Shown here piece by piece: positions 7,625 to 15,484 of a stretch of 64,000 nt of DNA. The stretch spans positions 62,001-126,000 of the forward strand of contig ONDR01000010.1 in NCBI GenBank assembly GCA_900316675.1, written 5' to 3'. Under the pieces are notes generated by a model. That model was given only the letters and a program-made list of their open reading frames with translations. It was not told the DNA's origin and did no database searches. Numbering within the stretch: position 1 is the stretch's first letter; every line of letters begins with the position of its first letter. The position numbers were made by a program, and so were the translations under genes. The stretch comes from an uncultured Bacteroidales bacterium. Lineage in GTDB: Bacteria > Bacteroidota > Bacteroidia > Bacteroidales > UBA932.

Positions 7625-9490
7625 ATGCAGACCAGGCGTATCATCCCCATTTTGCTGATGCTTCTGCCTCTCTCCTTGCATGCGCAGAACAAGGCAAACG
7701 CTGTAATACTGAAAGACGAAGAAGTTTATACGCTGTCTTCGCCCACATCGGCTGAGCTTACAGTCACCAGGGTTGTCAGCGTACTGTCAGAGGCAGGAGA
7801 AGCAGAGGCTGTCTTTTACGAATTTACAGACCGATACAGGTCCATATCGTCCTTCAAGGGGACCATTGAGAAAGAAGGCCAGAAGCCCAAGAAAATAGGG
7901 AAAGGTGAACTCAGGACAGTTTCACTGGCTTCAGGCCTGGCAGAAGATGGCTTCATTACAGCATACTCCCCTTCTATGCCATGCCCGTACACAATCACCT
8001 ACGAGTACACTATAAGCTATAAAAAGGCAATTGCCACTTTCCCGGTTTATAGCCCAATAAACACGGACAAAAGCAAACTGGCCTATGGCAGTTTTATCAT
8101 AAGAGTTCCCCAGGACTACAAGATACAGTATTATTCCAACCTGCTTGAAGGGCCGCAGACCGATCCTAATTCCAACTACGACAGCTACAAGTGGGAAGTG
8201 AAGAATTACGATGGCTATGTAGATGAGAGCTTCATGCCGTCCAGATCACAGCTCACCCCACTGCTACTGTCCGCCCCGGTTGAATTTACCTACGCCGGGA
8301 CAAAAGGTTCCCAAGCCAGCTGGAAAGAGGCCGGCCAATGGTGCTACGACCTTGTAAAGGATACCAACGACCTGCCTGCAGACTTTATAGCAAGGGTGAA
8401 GGAAATGACCTCCGGCTGTACGACTGATCTTGAAAGGATTAAGGCAGTATACAACTACCTGAGGAAAGAAACCAGGTACGTAAGCATTCAGCTTGGCATT
8501 GGCGGATACAAGCCCTTCCCCGCATCCGTGGTCCAGAAATCGGGATTCGGAGACTGCAAGGGCCTCAGCAATCTGGCAAGATGCATGCTGGCCGCCATCG
8601 GCATCGACTCATACTACACAATACTGCACACCAAGAAGGCTAAAATGTTCCCGGGCTTCTGCAGCTTCACACAGATGAACCATGTAATGCTTTGCGTGCC
8701 ACTGCCGGAAAAGAATGACACCCTGTGGCTGGAATGCACCAATCCTACCGTCCCGTTCGGATACAGGCACGAAGACATTGCCGGCCACGACGTACTTTGC
8801 ATTTCAGAGGATGGAGGAAGGCTGCTTAACGTTCCCACTTACCCGGACAGCCTGAACAAGGTTGTAACCGACACAGAAGTAGTATTGCACGAAGATGCAT
8901 CGGCAAACGTGAAGGTAGAAAAGCACATTTATTCCTCTAATGTTGAGAGCTGGTTAAGTATAAGGGACCAGAAGCCGGAAGATGTCAATAAAAAACTGTC
9001 CAAGGGCCTGAGCGTTTTGCCTCAGAACCTGAAGCTGAGCAGCGTCAAAGACAACTTCGACGCTTATGACGGTCCCGGCTACTCCCCTGAAATGACACTA
9101 TCCTACAACTTTGACTGCTGGCAGTATGCAAACCAGATGGGTAACCGCCTTTTCATTCCCGGCAATCCCGTTCCAAAGGGCATGAGCTTGCAAAGAGGGA
9201 AAAGAATAAACGACATTGTATCAGGGCATTGTGAAACAGCCATCGACCATATTAAAGTGACCCTTCCTAAAGGATACACCCTGGAAAGCATACCGGAGGA
9301 CATAAACCTTGACACCGACTGGGGTACATTCAAGTCATCGGTAAAAGAGGAAGGAGGCGTAGTTTATATAAGCCAGGTCTTCCATCTTAAGAAGTTCAAC
9401 AAGCCGGCTGCGGATTACACCTCATTCAAGCAATTTATCCGCACCCTTAACAAGAGCGCGGAAGCAACGCTTGCACTGGTTAAGAAATAA
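7625..9490 (+). CDS. DUF3857 / transglutaminase-like exported protein
   Basis: A 621-residue exported protein starting at ATG 7625 (an in-frame TTG at 7619 would add two residues). Signal peptide MQTRRIIPILLMLLPLSLHAQ. DUF3857 lies at about residues 40-230 and a transglutaminase core at about 260-390. Here the catalytic motifs are intact: Cys in SGFGDCKGLSNLA, His in TQMNHVMLCVPL, and the downstream strand LWLECTNPT. It could act on periplasmic or surface peptides or proteins. Paired with the upstream, catalytically degenerate paralogue, it may form a two-component complex, which is an inference from adjacency only. Confidence 0.8.
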   Translation: MQTRRIIPILLMLLPLSLHAQNKANAVILKDEEVYTLSSPTSAELTVTRVVSVLSEAGEAEAVFYEFTDRYRSISSFKGTIEKEGQKPKKIGKGELRTVSLASGLAEDGFITAYSPSMPCPYTITYEYTISYKKAIATFPVYSPINTDKSKLAYGSFIIRVPQDYKIQYYSNLLEGPQTDPNSNYDSYKWEVKNYDGYVDESFMPSRSQLTPLLLSAPVEFTYAGTKGSQASWKEAGQWCYDLVKDTNDLPADFIARVKEMTSGCTTDLERIKAVYNYLRKETRYVSIQLGIGGYKPFPASVVQKSGFGDCKGLSNLARCMLAAIGIDSYYTILHTKKAKMFPGFCSFTQMNHVMLCVPLPEKNDTLWLECTNPTVPFGYRHEDIAGHDVLCISEDGGRLLNVPTYPDSLNKVVTDTEVVLHEDASANVKVEKHIYSSNVESWLSIRDQKPEDVNKKLSKGLSVLPQNLKLSSVKDNFDAYDGPGYSPEMTLSYNFDCWQYANQMGNRLFIPGNPVPKGMSLQRGKRINDIVSGHCETAIDHIKVTLPKGYTLESIPEDINLDTDWGTFKSSVKEEGGVVYISQVFHLKKFNKPAADYTSFKQFIRTLNKSAEATLALVKK

Positions 9491-9491
9491 A

Positions 9492-10484
9492 TTAAGCGTT
9501 CAGAGCATCCCACAGAAGGTCTTTCAGTTCTGAAAGGCCTTCTCCAGTTACTGAAGATATCATAACGGAAGGAATGGTCTTGGGAAGATGCTTGCGAACC
9601 TTTGCACGAAGTTCGTCGTCTGCCAGGTCACACTTGGTAATTGCCAGGACACGGTCTTTGGACAGAAGCTCCGGGTTATACTCCTTAAGCTCCTTTAACA
9701 GCACCTTGTAGCTGGCATTGACGTTCTCTTCTTCTGCAGAAACCATGAAGAGCAGTACAGAGTTACGCTCTATATGGCGAAGGAAACGAAGGCCGATGCC
9801 CTTACCCTCGTGCGCACCCTCAATAATACCGGGGATGTCTGCCATCACAAAGGATCTGTCGTCGTAGTATTTGACTATACCAAGGTTCGGTTCAAGCGTA
9901 GTGAAAGCATAGTTTGCAATCTTGGGCTTGGCAGATGTAATAGAGGCGAGAAGGGTTGATTTTCCGGCATTGGGGAAACCCACAAGGCCCACGTCGGCCA
10001 GAACCTTCAGCTCCAGGATGAACCAGCCTTCCTGACCGTCCTCACCGGGCTGGGAATAACGGGGTGTCTGGTTGGTGGCAGATTTGAAGTTGTTGTTGCC
10101 AAGGCCGCCCTTACCTCCGCGGCAAAGGATACGGTCCTCGCCGGGAGTAACCATTTCAAAGAGGACTTCCCCGCTTTCTGCGTCCTTTACTACCGTGCCG
10201 ACAGGAACGTCCAGAACAACATCGGCGCCCTGCTTGCCCTTGCAAAGGGCTGCGCCGCCGGCTTCTCCGTTATCTGCCTTGACAACCTTGCGGTACTTAA
10301 GGTGGATAAGAGTCCAGAACTGGGGATTGGCCCTAAGGATCACGTGGCCGCCGCGGCCGCCGTCTCCGCCGTCCGGACCGCCTTTGGGAACGTACTTTGC
10401 CCTGTGCAGGTGTACTGAACCGGCGCCGCCGTGTCCGCTTGCACAGAAGATTTTTACATAATCGATAAAGTTACTCTCTGCCAT
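9492..10484 (-). CDS. obgE: Obg family GTPase (CgtA)
   Basis: A 330-residue GTPase involved in 50S ribosome maturation and the stringent response. The glycine-rich Obg fold fills residues 1-160 ([38 protein letters not shown]). The G domain has G1 [10 protein letters not shown]3 [17 protein letters not shown]4 TKCDL and G5 SSVTGEGL. There is no C-terminal OCT extension, which is the shorter form. It ends one base from the stop of the convergent DUF3857 gene. The tRNA-Leu terminator upstream separates its transcript from the tRNA. Confidence 0.96.
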   Translation of the reverse strand: MAESNFIDYVKIFCASGHGGAGSVHLHRAKYVPKGGPDGGDGGRGGHVILRANPQFWTLIHLKYRKVVKADNGEAGGAALCKGKQGADVVLDVPVGTVVKDAESGEVLFEMVTPGEDRILCRGGKGGLGNNNFKSATNQTPRYSQPGEDGQEGWFILELKVLADVGLVGFPNAGKSTLLASITSAKPKIANYAFTTLEPNLGIVKYYDDRSFVMADIPGIIEGAHEGKGIGLRFLRHIERNSVLLFMVSAEEENVNASYKVLLKELKEYNPELLSKDRVLAITKCDLADDELRAKVRKHLPKTIPSVMISSVTGEGLSELKDLLWDALNA

Positions 10485-10500
10485 AAGCCGCTAAATTATC

Positions 10501-10529
10501 AAAAAACGGCCGACTTTTCAGCCGGCCGC
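10501..10529 (-). terminator. Rho-independent terminator of tRNA-Leu
   Basis: On the minus strand a stem with arms 10507-10515 and 10520-10528 (one mismatch, loop GAAA) is followed by TTTTTT. It lies 6 bases past the tRNA 3' end and before obgE. Confidence 0.85.
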
Positions 10530-10534
10530 TGCTG

Positions 10535-10619
10535 TGCGCGAGATCAGACTCGAACTGACACGCCAGTAATAGGCACTACCTCCTGAGAGTAGCGCGTCTA
10601 CCAATTTCGCCACTCGCGC
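10535..10619 (-). tRNA. tRNA-Leu (anticodon CAG)
   Basis: On the minus strand GCGCGAG pairs with CTCGCGC (7 bp acceptor). The D arm contains AAATTGGTAGACGCG, the anticodon loop is CTCAGGA (CAG, reads CUG), there is a long variable arm, and the T arm carries GTTCGAGTC. Discriminator A; CCA is not encoded. Length 85, a class II tRNA as expected for Leu. Confidence 0.95.
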
Positions 10620-11417
10620 TCAGAATGGACTGCAAATATAGGAGTTATTTTTGGAATTCCAAATAGAAAACAGGACTTTTAGGTCAAATGTTCTGCTCCA
10701 CAAGCCGGCGCTTACCCTTATCACACTCCTTGCATAGTCTACATCTATGGATATGTCCTCCAGAGACGCAGCATTCCAGTCATAACCAGCCTCAGACATG
10801 TATTCGCCAATTGCAAAAGACCGTACAACAGTGCCGCCGACATCCTTCAGATCCAGCATAAGGGAAGTATCTCCCTGACGGGGCACCCTTACCACCCCAC
10901 CCTGGTCTATGTGGACTGCATAAGCGCCGGGGACAAGCTCCCCTTCTGCATACTGGCCGCAATATGCCGCCCTGACCGTCATGCTCAGGGTGGAAGGCAA
11001 GGGCTTAAGGGAAACCTCAAGATTGCAGAATTCCTTGGCAAGAACCGGAGTAAGCTCCGCGAACTCCCCTTTCACATGCAGCCTTTTCCTATATAGGAAG
11101 AGCTGCGGGAAAGGCTCGCCCTCAGATACCCTTACGGCATCGTTCTTAAAGTCAACAGACGAAACAGTACACAAAAAAGGATCTCCTGAAACAGGGAAAG
11201 AGACAACGGTATTATCCTTTCCCAGCGTTACCGGATGCGAACTTTCCTGGCCGTCGGGGGACGTAATCCTTACATAAACGCTCTCAAGGGATTCCGTGGC
11301 AGGAGGCAGATTCAACCTGAGCATCGCAGGGCAATGCTCCCTATCCTCCTTTACGGAACACCCGGGGTATAGGAGCGAAGCTGCAAGAAGGAGGATGATG
11401 GGAACACGCGCAATCAT
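10620..11417 (-). CDS. Mfa2/FimB-type fimbrial anchor lipoprotein
   Basis: A 265-residue lipoprotein from ATG 11417 (MIARVPIILLLAASLLYPGC, lipobox Cys20); an in-frame extension upstream to 11504 overlaps the preceding gene and lacks a signal. SVKEDREHCPAMLRLNLP after the Cys, followed by strands of a transthyretin-like fold (SVYVRITSPDGQ, CNLEVSLKPLP, GAYAVHIDQGG), is typical of the Mfa2/FimB family. These proteins anchor or terminate Porphyromonas-type fimbriae at the outer membrane. The last dozen residues (NSKNNSYICSPF) run straight into the tRNA-Leu gene and overlap its promoter, so the C-terminal tail may be unusual. It lies 5 bases behind the DUF3575 gene. Confidence 0.75.
   Translation of the reverse strand: MIARVPIILLLAASLLYPGCSVKEDREHCPAMLRLNLPPATESLESVYVRITSPDGQESSHPVTLGKDNTVVSFPVSGDPFLCTVSSVDFKNDAVRVSEGEPFPQLFLYRKRLHVKGEFAELTPVLAKEFCNLEVSLKPLPSTLSMTVRAAYCGQYAEGELVPGAYAVHIDQGGVVRVPRQGDTSLMLDLKDVGGTVVRSFAIGEYMSEAGYDWNAASLEDISIDVDYARSVIRVSAGLWSRTFDLKVLFSIWNSKNNSYICSPF
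10633..10640 (-). promoter_or_regulatory. Putative -7 element for tRNA-Leu
   Basis: TATATTTG on the minus strand, 13 bases before the tRNA 5' end. It is embedded in the last codons of the upstream Mfa2-like coding region. Confidence 0.55.
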
Positions 11418-11422
11418 AAACT

Positions 11423-11995
11423 TTAAAAAATTATGCTCAAAGCCAATATTACGTCTTCCGGAGACAGGAAGACCCGGGACCCCTGCTCTACCGTAAGCCC
11501 GCAAGTAGGACAGTCGTACACTTTATACTTGTCATAGCCGCTCCAGAAGCCCAAACCAAGCTCTACGTTAAGCCACGGAGCCACCATATACGAGTACCCG
11601 GCAGAGACTGCTGCTCCTATCCTGTCCCCCTCCGACGTATTTCCAGCCTTCTTTTTAGTAAAATTATATTCCTGATACTGCGCCTGGGCAGACATCCACC
11701 AGCCGGAATACACATGCCACAGCCAGTAGCGGGCGCCAAGGGAAGCACCCCTCTGCATCTTGCGGACTGCGCCACCTTCCATGCTTCCATCCCGGAAAGA
11801 AAATGGATTGTAACGCACTCCGGCCGTGACACTCCAGTGCTTGGCAACTGCATAAGAGGCAGATGCGTTAAGGGTCCCCATATCTGCAAGGCCAATCATA
11901 TTTGACGATACAGACCAGTTCTGCGCCCAGGCAAAACAAGCTGCCAGCATCATTGCCACCATACAGGCGGACAGGCGCATACTTCTATTTGCCAT
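11423..11995 (-). CDS. DUF3575 family outer-membrane-like protein
   Basis: A 190-residue protein, start chosen at ATG 11995; TTG 12004 and ATG 11980 are alternatives, and the last would avoid overlap with the upstream gene. A signal peptide ends in FAWAQ. The body has alternating aromatic strands (WSVTAGVRYNPFSFRD, RYWLWHVYSGWWMSAQAQYQEYNF, LNVELGLGFWSGYDKYKVYDCPTCG), with the CPTCG pair, as in DUF3575. These genes commonly sit beside Mfa2-like fimbrial genes in Bacteroidales. It is probably a small beta-barrel or outer-membrane-associated protein; function unproven. Confidence 0.75.
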   Translation of the reverse strand: MANRSMRLSACMVAMMLAACFAWAQNWSVSSNMIGLADMGTLNASASYAVAKHWSVTAGVRYNPFSFRDGSMEGGAVRKMQRGASLGARYWLWHVYSGWWMSAQAQYQEYNFTKKKAGNTSEGDRIGAAVSAGYSYMVAPWLNVELGLGFWSGYDKYKVYDCPTCGLTVEQGSRVFLSPEDVILALSIIF

Positions 11996-13586
11996 ACCTT
12001 TCAAATACCTGATTAATAATCTCCGACTTGTCCGGATATGTAGAGAGTAACTTGCTCCTAAGCTTGCTGATATCCGTTACATCGTTGTCCAAAACCTTGA
12101 AAATCTTGCCCTTGGTTATGCCGCGCTCGTCCAGGAAAGAGAAGATTTGCGGATGGAACCAGAAATTAGCTCCGGCAACAGGCATCTCTCCGCCGTAACG
12201 CTCATTGAAGAGTTTGTTTTGCATGTAGTAGGCCCACATTTCACCAATCTCACAATAGCCACAGTTATTGTCGCCCTCGTTCCCATAGGCCTCCCTGCCC
12301 CTGAAAATAAAGGAGGTCAATACATATTTGGCATAAGGATCCCAGAACTTAGTCCCCACCTTTGAGAAATGACTGGCATGGGCAAGCTCATGTACGGTTT
12401 CCTTGTAAATATCCTGGAAAGTTTCTGCACCCTTAGCACCGATTGTAATATCCGGAAGGAACCATTTAAGAAGTTCGGCAAAAACGCCTAAGTACTTACC
12501 AACGACGGTATTATCTATAAGCGTTCCGTGCTTCAGCATAGATGCGCTTGAAGCATTGATGCTCCAGAAAACCCAGATTCGCAGCGAGCCCGGAGGCGCT
12601 GCTACGCCATCCATACCGTCCTCTTTGCAACGCATAATATAGTCGTATGCAGCCGCGCTTATGGCACTTCGCACAAACAGCTTATGGTTGCAGGTCTTGT
12701 CTATCTGGAAGTCCTGACCTTCTGCCGCCCCCTTTCCAAGCGTAGATGTAGATGCCGTTGACAGAATAAGATTGTAGCCAATCTTGAAACCCGCCTTGTT
12801 CTTGAAGGTAAGCATGTACCTTGGCTTTGAAGAGAACTTCTTGGACAGCTTGTAGTAGCCGTCCCTGTCAGTATATGCCCCGCCGCACTTTACAAAAGAA
12901 TTGCAAAGGACCTTGACTCCGCCAAGTCCGAAGGGCTTGCCCCCGTTATATTCGTCGTCCACAATGGTAATCCTGCCCTGGGGGCCGGAGCTCGCCTTTG
13001 TCCCATGTATGTACAGGGCCGAATTCCCGGTTAGTTCAAAGGCCTTTTCTTCTACCTTGTCCCAGTCGATGCCGTCATCTCCGGCACGCGTAGAAGGATC
13101 GTTATCAGATATGTAGCAATAGTCCAGGATTTCGAACTTGATCCCCTCCGGGAAAATAAAATCCTCCGGCAGTACGGCGTACTGCCAGGTAACGTCGCCC
13201 TCCTCTATTTCCGGGTCGTGGTAATAATCTCCATCCTTGATAATGGCATAATCCAATGGATGATCCATGAATTCCACCCCCAATTCCATCAGGGTTTCAA
13301 ATTCCTTGTCATCCTTTGGAAGAAAGCGGGCATAAATGTCAGTAGGTTTAAGTGTTATCCTGCCGGCTTTGGTAGGATAGAGAGCTTCGATAGCCTTGGT
13401 AACGTTCTCTACGGTGTAGGGATCTTCCAGTTTGTCGCCCAGCTCTATTTTCTCGTGCGACAAACGCTGCCAGGGCGTATCATCCGTAATATAGGTATCG
13501 TTGGACAATACCTCAGACTTGTTGCATGCCGTGGGCACGGCCACCCACAGGCAAAGAATCAATGGTATTAACGCTGTCTTTTTCAT
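11985..13586 (-). CDS. Exported lipoprotein with an HExxH zincin motif
   Basis: A 533-residue lipoprotein. ATG 13586 gives MKKTALIPLILCLWVAVPTAC; an in-frame start at 13640 adds a non-signal tail. The middle has a carboxypeptidase-regulatory-like beta domain (GGVKVLCNSFVKCGGAYTDR, then GYYKLSKKFSSKPRYMLTF). The C-terminal half contains TVHELAHASHF, an HExxH motif, followed about 40 residues on by GDNNCGYCEIGEMWAYYM, whose Glu residues could supply the third zinc ligand. I do not recognise a named family. It leads an operon with the DUF3575 and Mfa2-like genes, so it may process or present a surface protein; this is inference. The promoter element is at 13610. Confidence 0.65.
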   Translation of the reverse strand: MKKTALIPLILCLWVAVPTACNKSEVLSNDTYITDDTPWQRLSHEKIELGDKLEDPYTVENVTKAIEALYPTKAGRITLKPTDIYARFLPKDDKEFETLMELGVEFMDHPLDYAIIKDGDYYHDPEIEEGDVTWQYAVLPEDFIFPEGIKFEILDYCYISDNDPSTRAGDDGIDWDKVEEKAFELTGNSALYIHGTKASSGPQGRITIVDDEYNGGKPFGLGGVKVLCNSFVKCGGAYTDRDGYYKLSKKFSSKPRYMLTFKNKAGFKIGYNLILSTASTSTLGKGAAEGQDFQIDKTCNHKLFVRSAISAAAYDYIMRCKEDGMDGVAAPPGSLRIWVFWSINASSASMLKHGTLIDNTVVGKYLGVFAELLKWFLPDITIGAKGAETFQDIYKETVHELAHASHFSKVGTKFWDPYAKYVLTSFIFRGREAYGNEGDNNCGYCEIGEMWAYYMQNKLFNERYGGEMPVAGANFWFHPQIFSFLDERGITKGKIFKVLDNDVTDISKLRSKLLSTYPDKSEIINQVFERYGK

Positions 13587-13609
13587 AACTCCCGTTTTTA
13601 TGGTCCGCA

Positions 13610-13617
13610 CAAAAGTA
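13610..13617 (-). promoter_or_regulatory. Putative -7 element for the HExxH lipoprotein operon
   Basis: TACTTTTG (TAnnTTTG) on the minus strand, 23 bases before the ATG at 13586. About 25-40 bases further upstream is GTTAAACGTTTAC (13644-13656), a near-perfect palindrome that could be an operator. Confidence 0.5.
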
Positions 13618-13660
13618 TGGGCATAAAAAGGTTTTATCAAAAAAGTAAACGTTTAACTTT

Positions 13661-13681
13661 AAAAATCGGCCACAGGGGCCG
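13661..13681 (-). terminator. Terminator downstream of deoC
   Basis: On the minus strand CGGCC-CCTGT-GGCCG is followed by ATTTTT. It probably ends the ftsY-to-deoC transcript before the promoter of the next operon. Confidence 0.7.
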
Positions 13682-13815
13682 CTGTAGCAGCGAAAATTCT
13701 TTTCTTCTAAACGGAAAATATCGCATTGGGAACAATAAAAGAACCGGCCAACCACGCCCTGAAGGCTGCGGATGGCCGATTTTCAGACAAAAGCGTCTAA
13801 CAGGAAAAAGCCCGT
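13682..13815 (-). other. deoC 3' intergenic stretch with further inverted repeats
   Basis: No coding sequence is visible. A second set of arms, CGGCCA (13780-13785, minus-strand 5' side) and TGGCCG (13744-13749), encloses partly paired sequence and is followed on the minus strand by GTTCTTTT. The 5' arm TCGGCCA could alternatively pair with the TGGCCGA of the next hairpin (13666-13672), about 105 bases away. Confidence 0.4.
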
Positions 13816-14700
13816 TTAGAACGCAACTATGGTTTTACCCTCTATTGCAGAAAGCAAATTGTTTGCAAGACGGCTTACTCCAAGACGGAAGAGGTCCTTG
13901 TTAAGCCACTCGTCGCCCAGGATGGCCTTTACTATTGAATAATAGCAAACTGCCTCCATTGCGGTAGAAACGCCGCCGGCAGGCTTGAAGCCAACCTTCT
14001 TTCCGGTTGCCTTATTGAAGGCCTTGATGCATTCGCACATAACATAAGCTGCTGCAGGAGTGGCATTTACCTCGATCTTACCAGTAGAAGTCTTGATAAA
14101 GTCTGCTCCCTCTTCCATAGAGATGAAAGAAGCCTCTGCAATCTGCTCCGGAGTAAGAAGGCCTGTCTCAAGAATGACCTTAAGGGTAATCTTGCGGCCA
14201 GCGCCGGCCTCGTCAACGGTCTTGCGCACTGCACGAAGTTCTTCGCGTACAGCATCGAACTTGCCTGCAAGGAACTTGCTAAGCGGAAGCACGATATCAA
14301 TCTCGTCTGCGCCGTCCTTAACTGCCATCTCACATTCCAGGAGCTTCACGGGAAGGAAGCTCTGTGATGAAGGGAAGCAGGCAGAAACGCAGGTTGTATG
14401 AAGCTCGGGGGTCTGCCTTGTAGTTGAAACCACCTTAGCAAAATTAGAGTAAACGCAAACTGATGCGGGGAGCGGATAAGAAGGATAAGCTTTCTTGAAA
14501 GCATTAACCTTGTTTACAAGTTTCTCTACTCCCTCGCAGGTGTCATTAGTCTTAAGCGTAGTAAGGTCCATAGCAGAAAAGCAGGTCAGGAAGACCTCTT
14601 TGCTGGCAATCTCTTCCAGTTTAGAGGAGAGTGTCTGAAGATTTGCGTCGATAGCTTCCTTGTCGGGAGCATATCCGTACTTTTTGAAAAGTTCTGCCAT
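13816..14700 (-). CDS. deoC: Deoxyribose-phosphate aldolase
   Basis: A 294-residue cytosolic class I aldolase that splits 2-deoxyribose-5-phosphate into glyceraldehyde-3-phosphate and acetaldehyde. The Schiff-base lysine lies in GADFIKTSTGK, a second active-site lysine in KKVGFKPAGGVST, and the general acid/base region in DEIDIVLPLSKFLAGK. The N-terminal ~60 residues exceed those of E. coli DeoC, which is the usual longer Bacteroidota form. It is last in the ftsY operon, 24 bases behind the radical SAM gene. Confidence 0.93.
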   Translation of the reverse strand: MAELFKKYGYAPDKEAIDANLQTLSSKLEEIASKEVFLTCFSAMDLTTLKTNDTCEGVEKLVNKVNAFKKAYPSYPLPASVCVYSNFAKVVSTTRQTPELHTTCVSACFPSSQSFLPVKLLECEMAVKDGADEIDIVLPLSKFLAGKFDAVREELRAVRKTVDEAGAGRKITLKVILETGLLTPEQIAEASFISMEEGADFIKTSTGKIEVNATPAAAYVMCECIKAFNKATGKKVGFKPAGGVSTAMEAVCYYSIVKAILGDEWLNKDLFRLGVSRLANNLLSAIEGKTIVAF

Positions 14701-14724
14701 AATAGTATTATTTGTTTTAATGTG

Positions 14725-15480
14725 TTATTCTTTGACCTGTATTGAAAAACCTTCGTCGATGAGCGGCTGCACCATGGCCCGCATCTGCTCTGCAGAAAAC
14801 TTCTGCAACTCTTTGGAAGGAGTTTCCCTGGCGATGGTATAAACCATTACCTCCCTTGGCTTCAGTTCCCTGACGATATCCATCCACGCATTAAGCTGCC
14901 CGGGAGCCGATGAATCGAAGCCCGGAGCTTTCAGGAACATGGTCTGAAGCACGAAATCGCCACCGAACTGCTTCAGGTTCCCTACCACCTCTGACACGCT
15001 GTAGTGGCCCTGAGGCTGGTTAATCACACCCACAAGAGCATCCGTAGCCGCATCCAACTTAAGAATAGGATTGTCCACTTTCTTAAGCGCTGCCACCACC
15101 TCTTTTTTGTGAAGCATGGTTGCGTTCGAGAGCACAGACACCTTTGCCTTCGGATAGTAAGTATCTCTAAGCCTGATGGTTATATCGATAATCTGAGAGA
15201 AGTCGGGGTTCAGGGTAGGCTCTCCGTCGCCGGAAAAAGTGATACTGTCTATAGTAGTACCGGCTTTGCTGCAGGCCTCCAGTTTAGCCTGCAAGGCGGC
15301 TTCAAGTTCTGAGGCTGAAGGCAAGTGAGTGTCCCCGTGGCCGTCCTTATTCCAACCGCATTCACAATAAATGCAGTCGAAGTTGCATATCTTGCCTTTC
15401 TCCGGCAGCAGGTTGATGCCCAGCGAACTGCCAAGCCGCCTGCTGAAGATGGGGCCAAACACTATTTCTTCCCTCATCAT
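14725..15480 (-). CDS. Radical SAM protein of the COG0731 (wyosine-synthetase-like) group
   Basis: A 251-residue radical SAM enzyme. The start is taken at ATG 15480 (MMREEIVFGPIFSRRLGSSLGI), which lies 4 bases after the upstream stop; an in-frame extension to 15528 overlaps that gene. The 4Fe-4S motif is CNFDCIYCECGW (C-x3-C-x2-C), and the SAM-binding GDGEPTLNPDF follows. The N-terminal 'FGPIxSRRLGxSLGI' is characteristic of a group annotated with tRNA wybutosine synthetases, but its bacterial substrate is not known to me. It is translationally close to the amidohydrolase and deoC genes. Confidence 0.8.
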   Translation of the reverse strand: MMREEIVFGPIFSRRLGSSLGINLLPEKGKICNFDCIYCECGWNKDGHGDTHLPSASELEAALQAKLEACSKAGTTIDSITFSGDGEPTLNPDFSQIIDITIRLRDTYYPKAKVSVLSNATMLHKKEVVAALKKVDNPILKLDAATDALVGVINQPQGHYSVSEVVGNLKQFGGDFVLQTMFLKAPGFDSSAPGQLNAWMDIVRELKPREVMVYTIARETPSKELQKFSAEQMRAMVQPLIDEGFSIQVKE

Positions 15481-15484
15481 AGGC

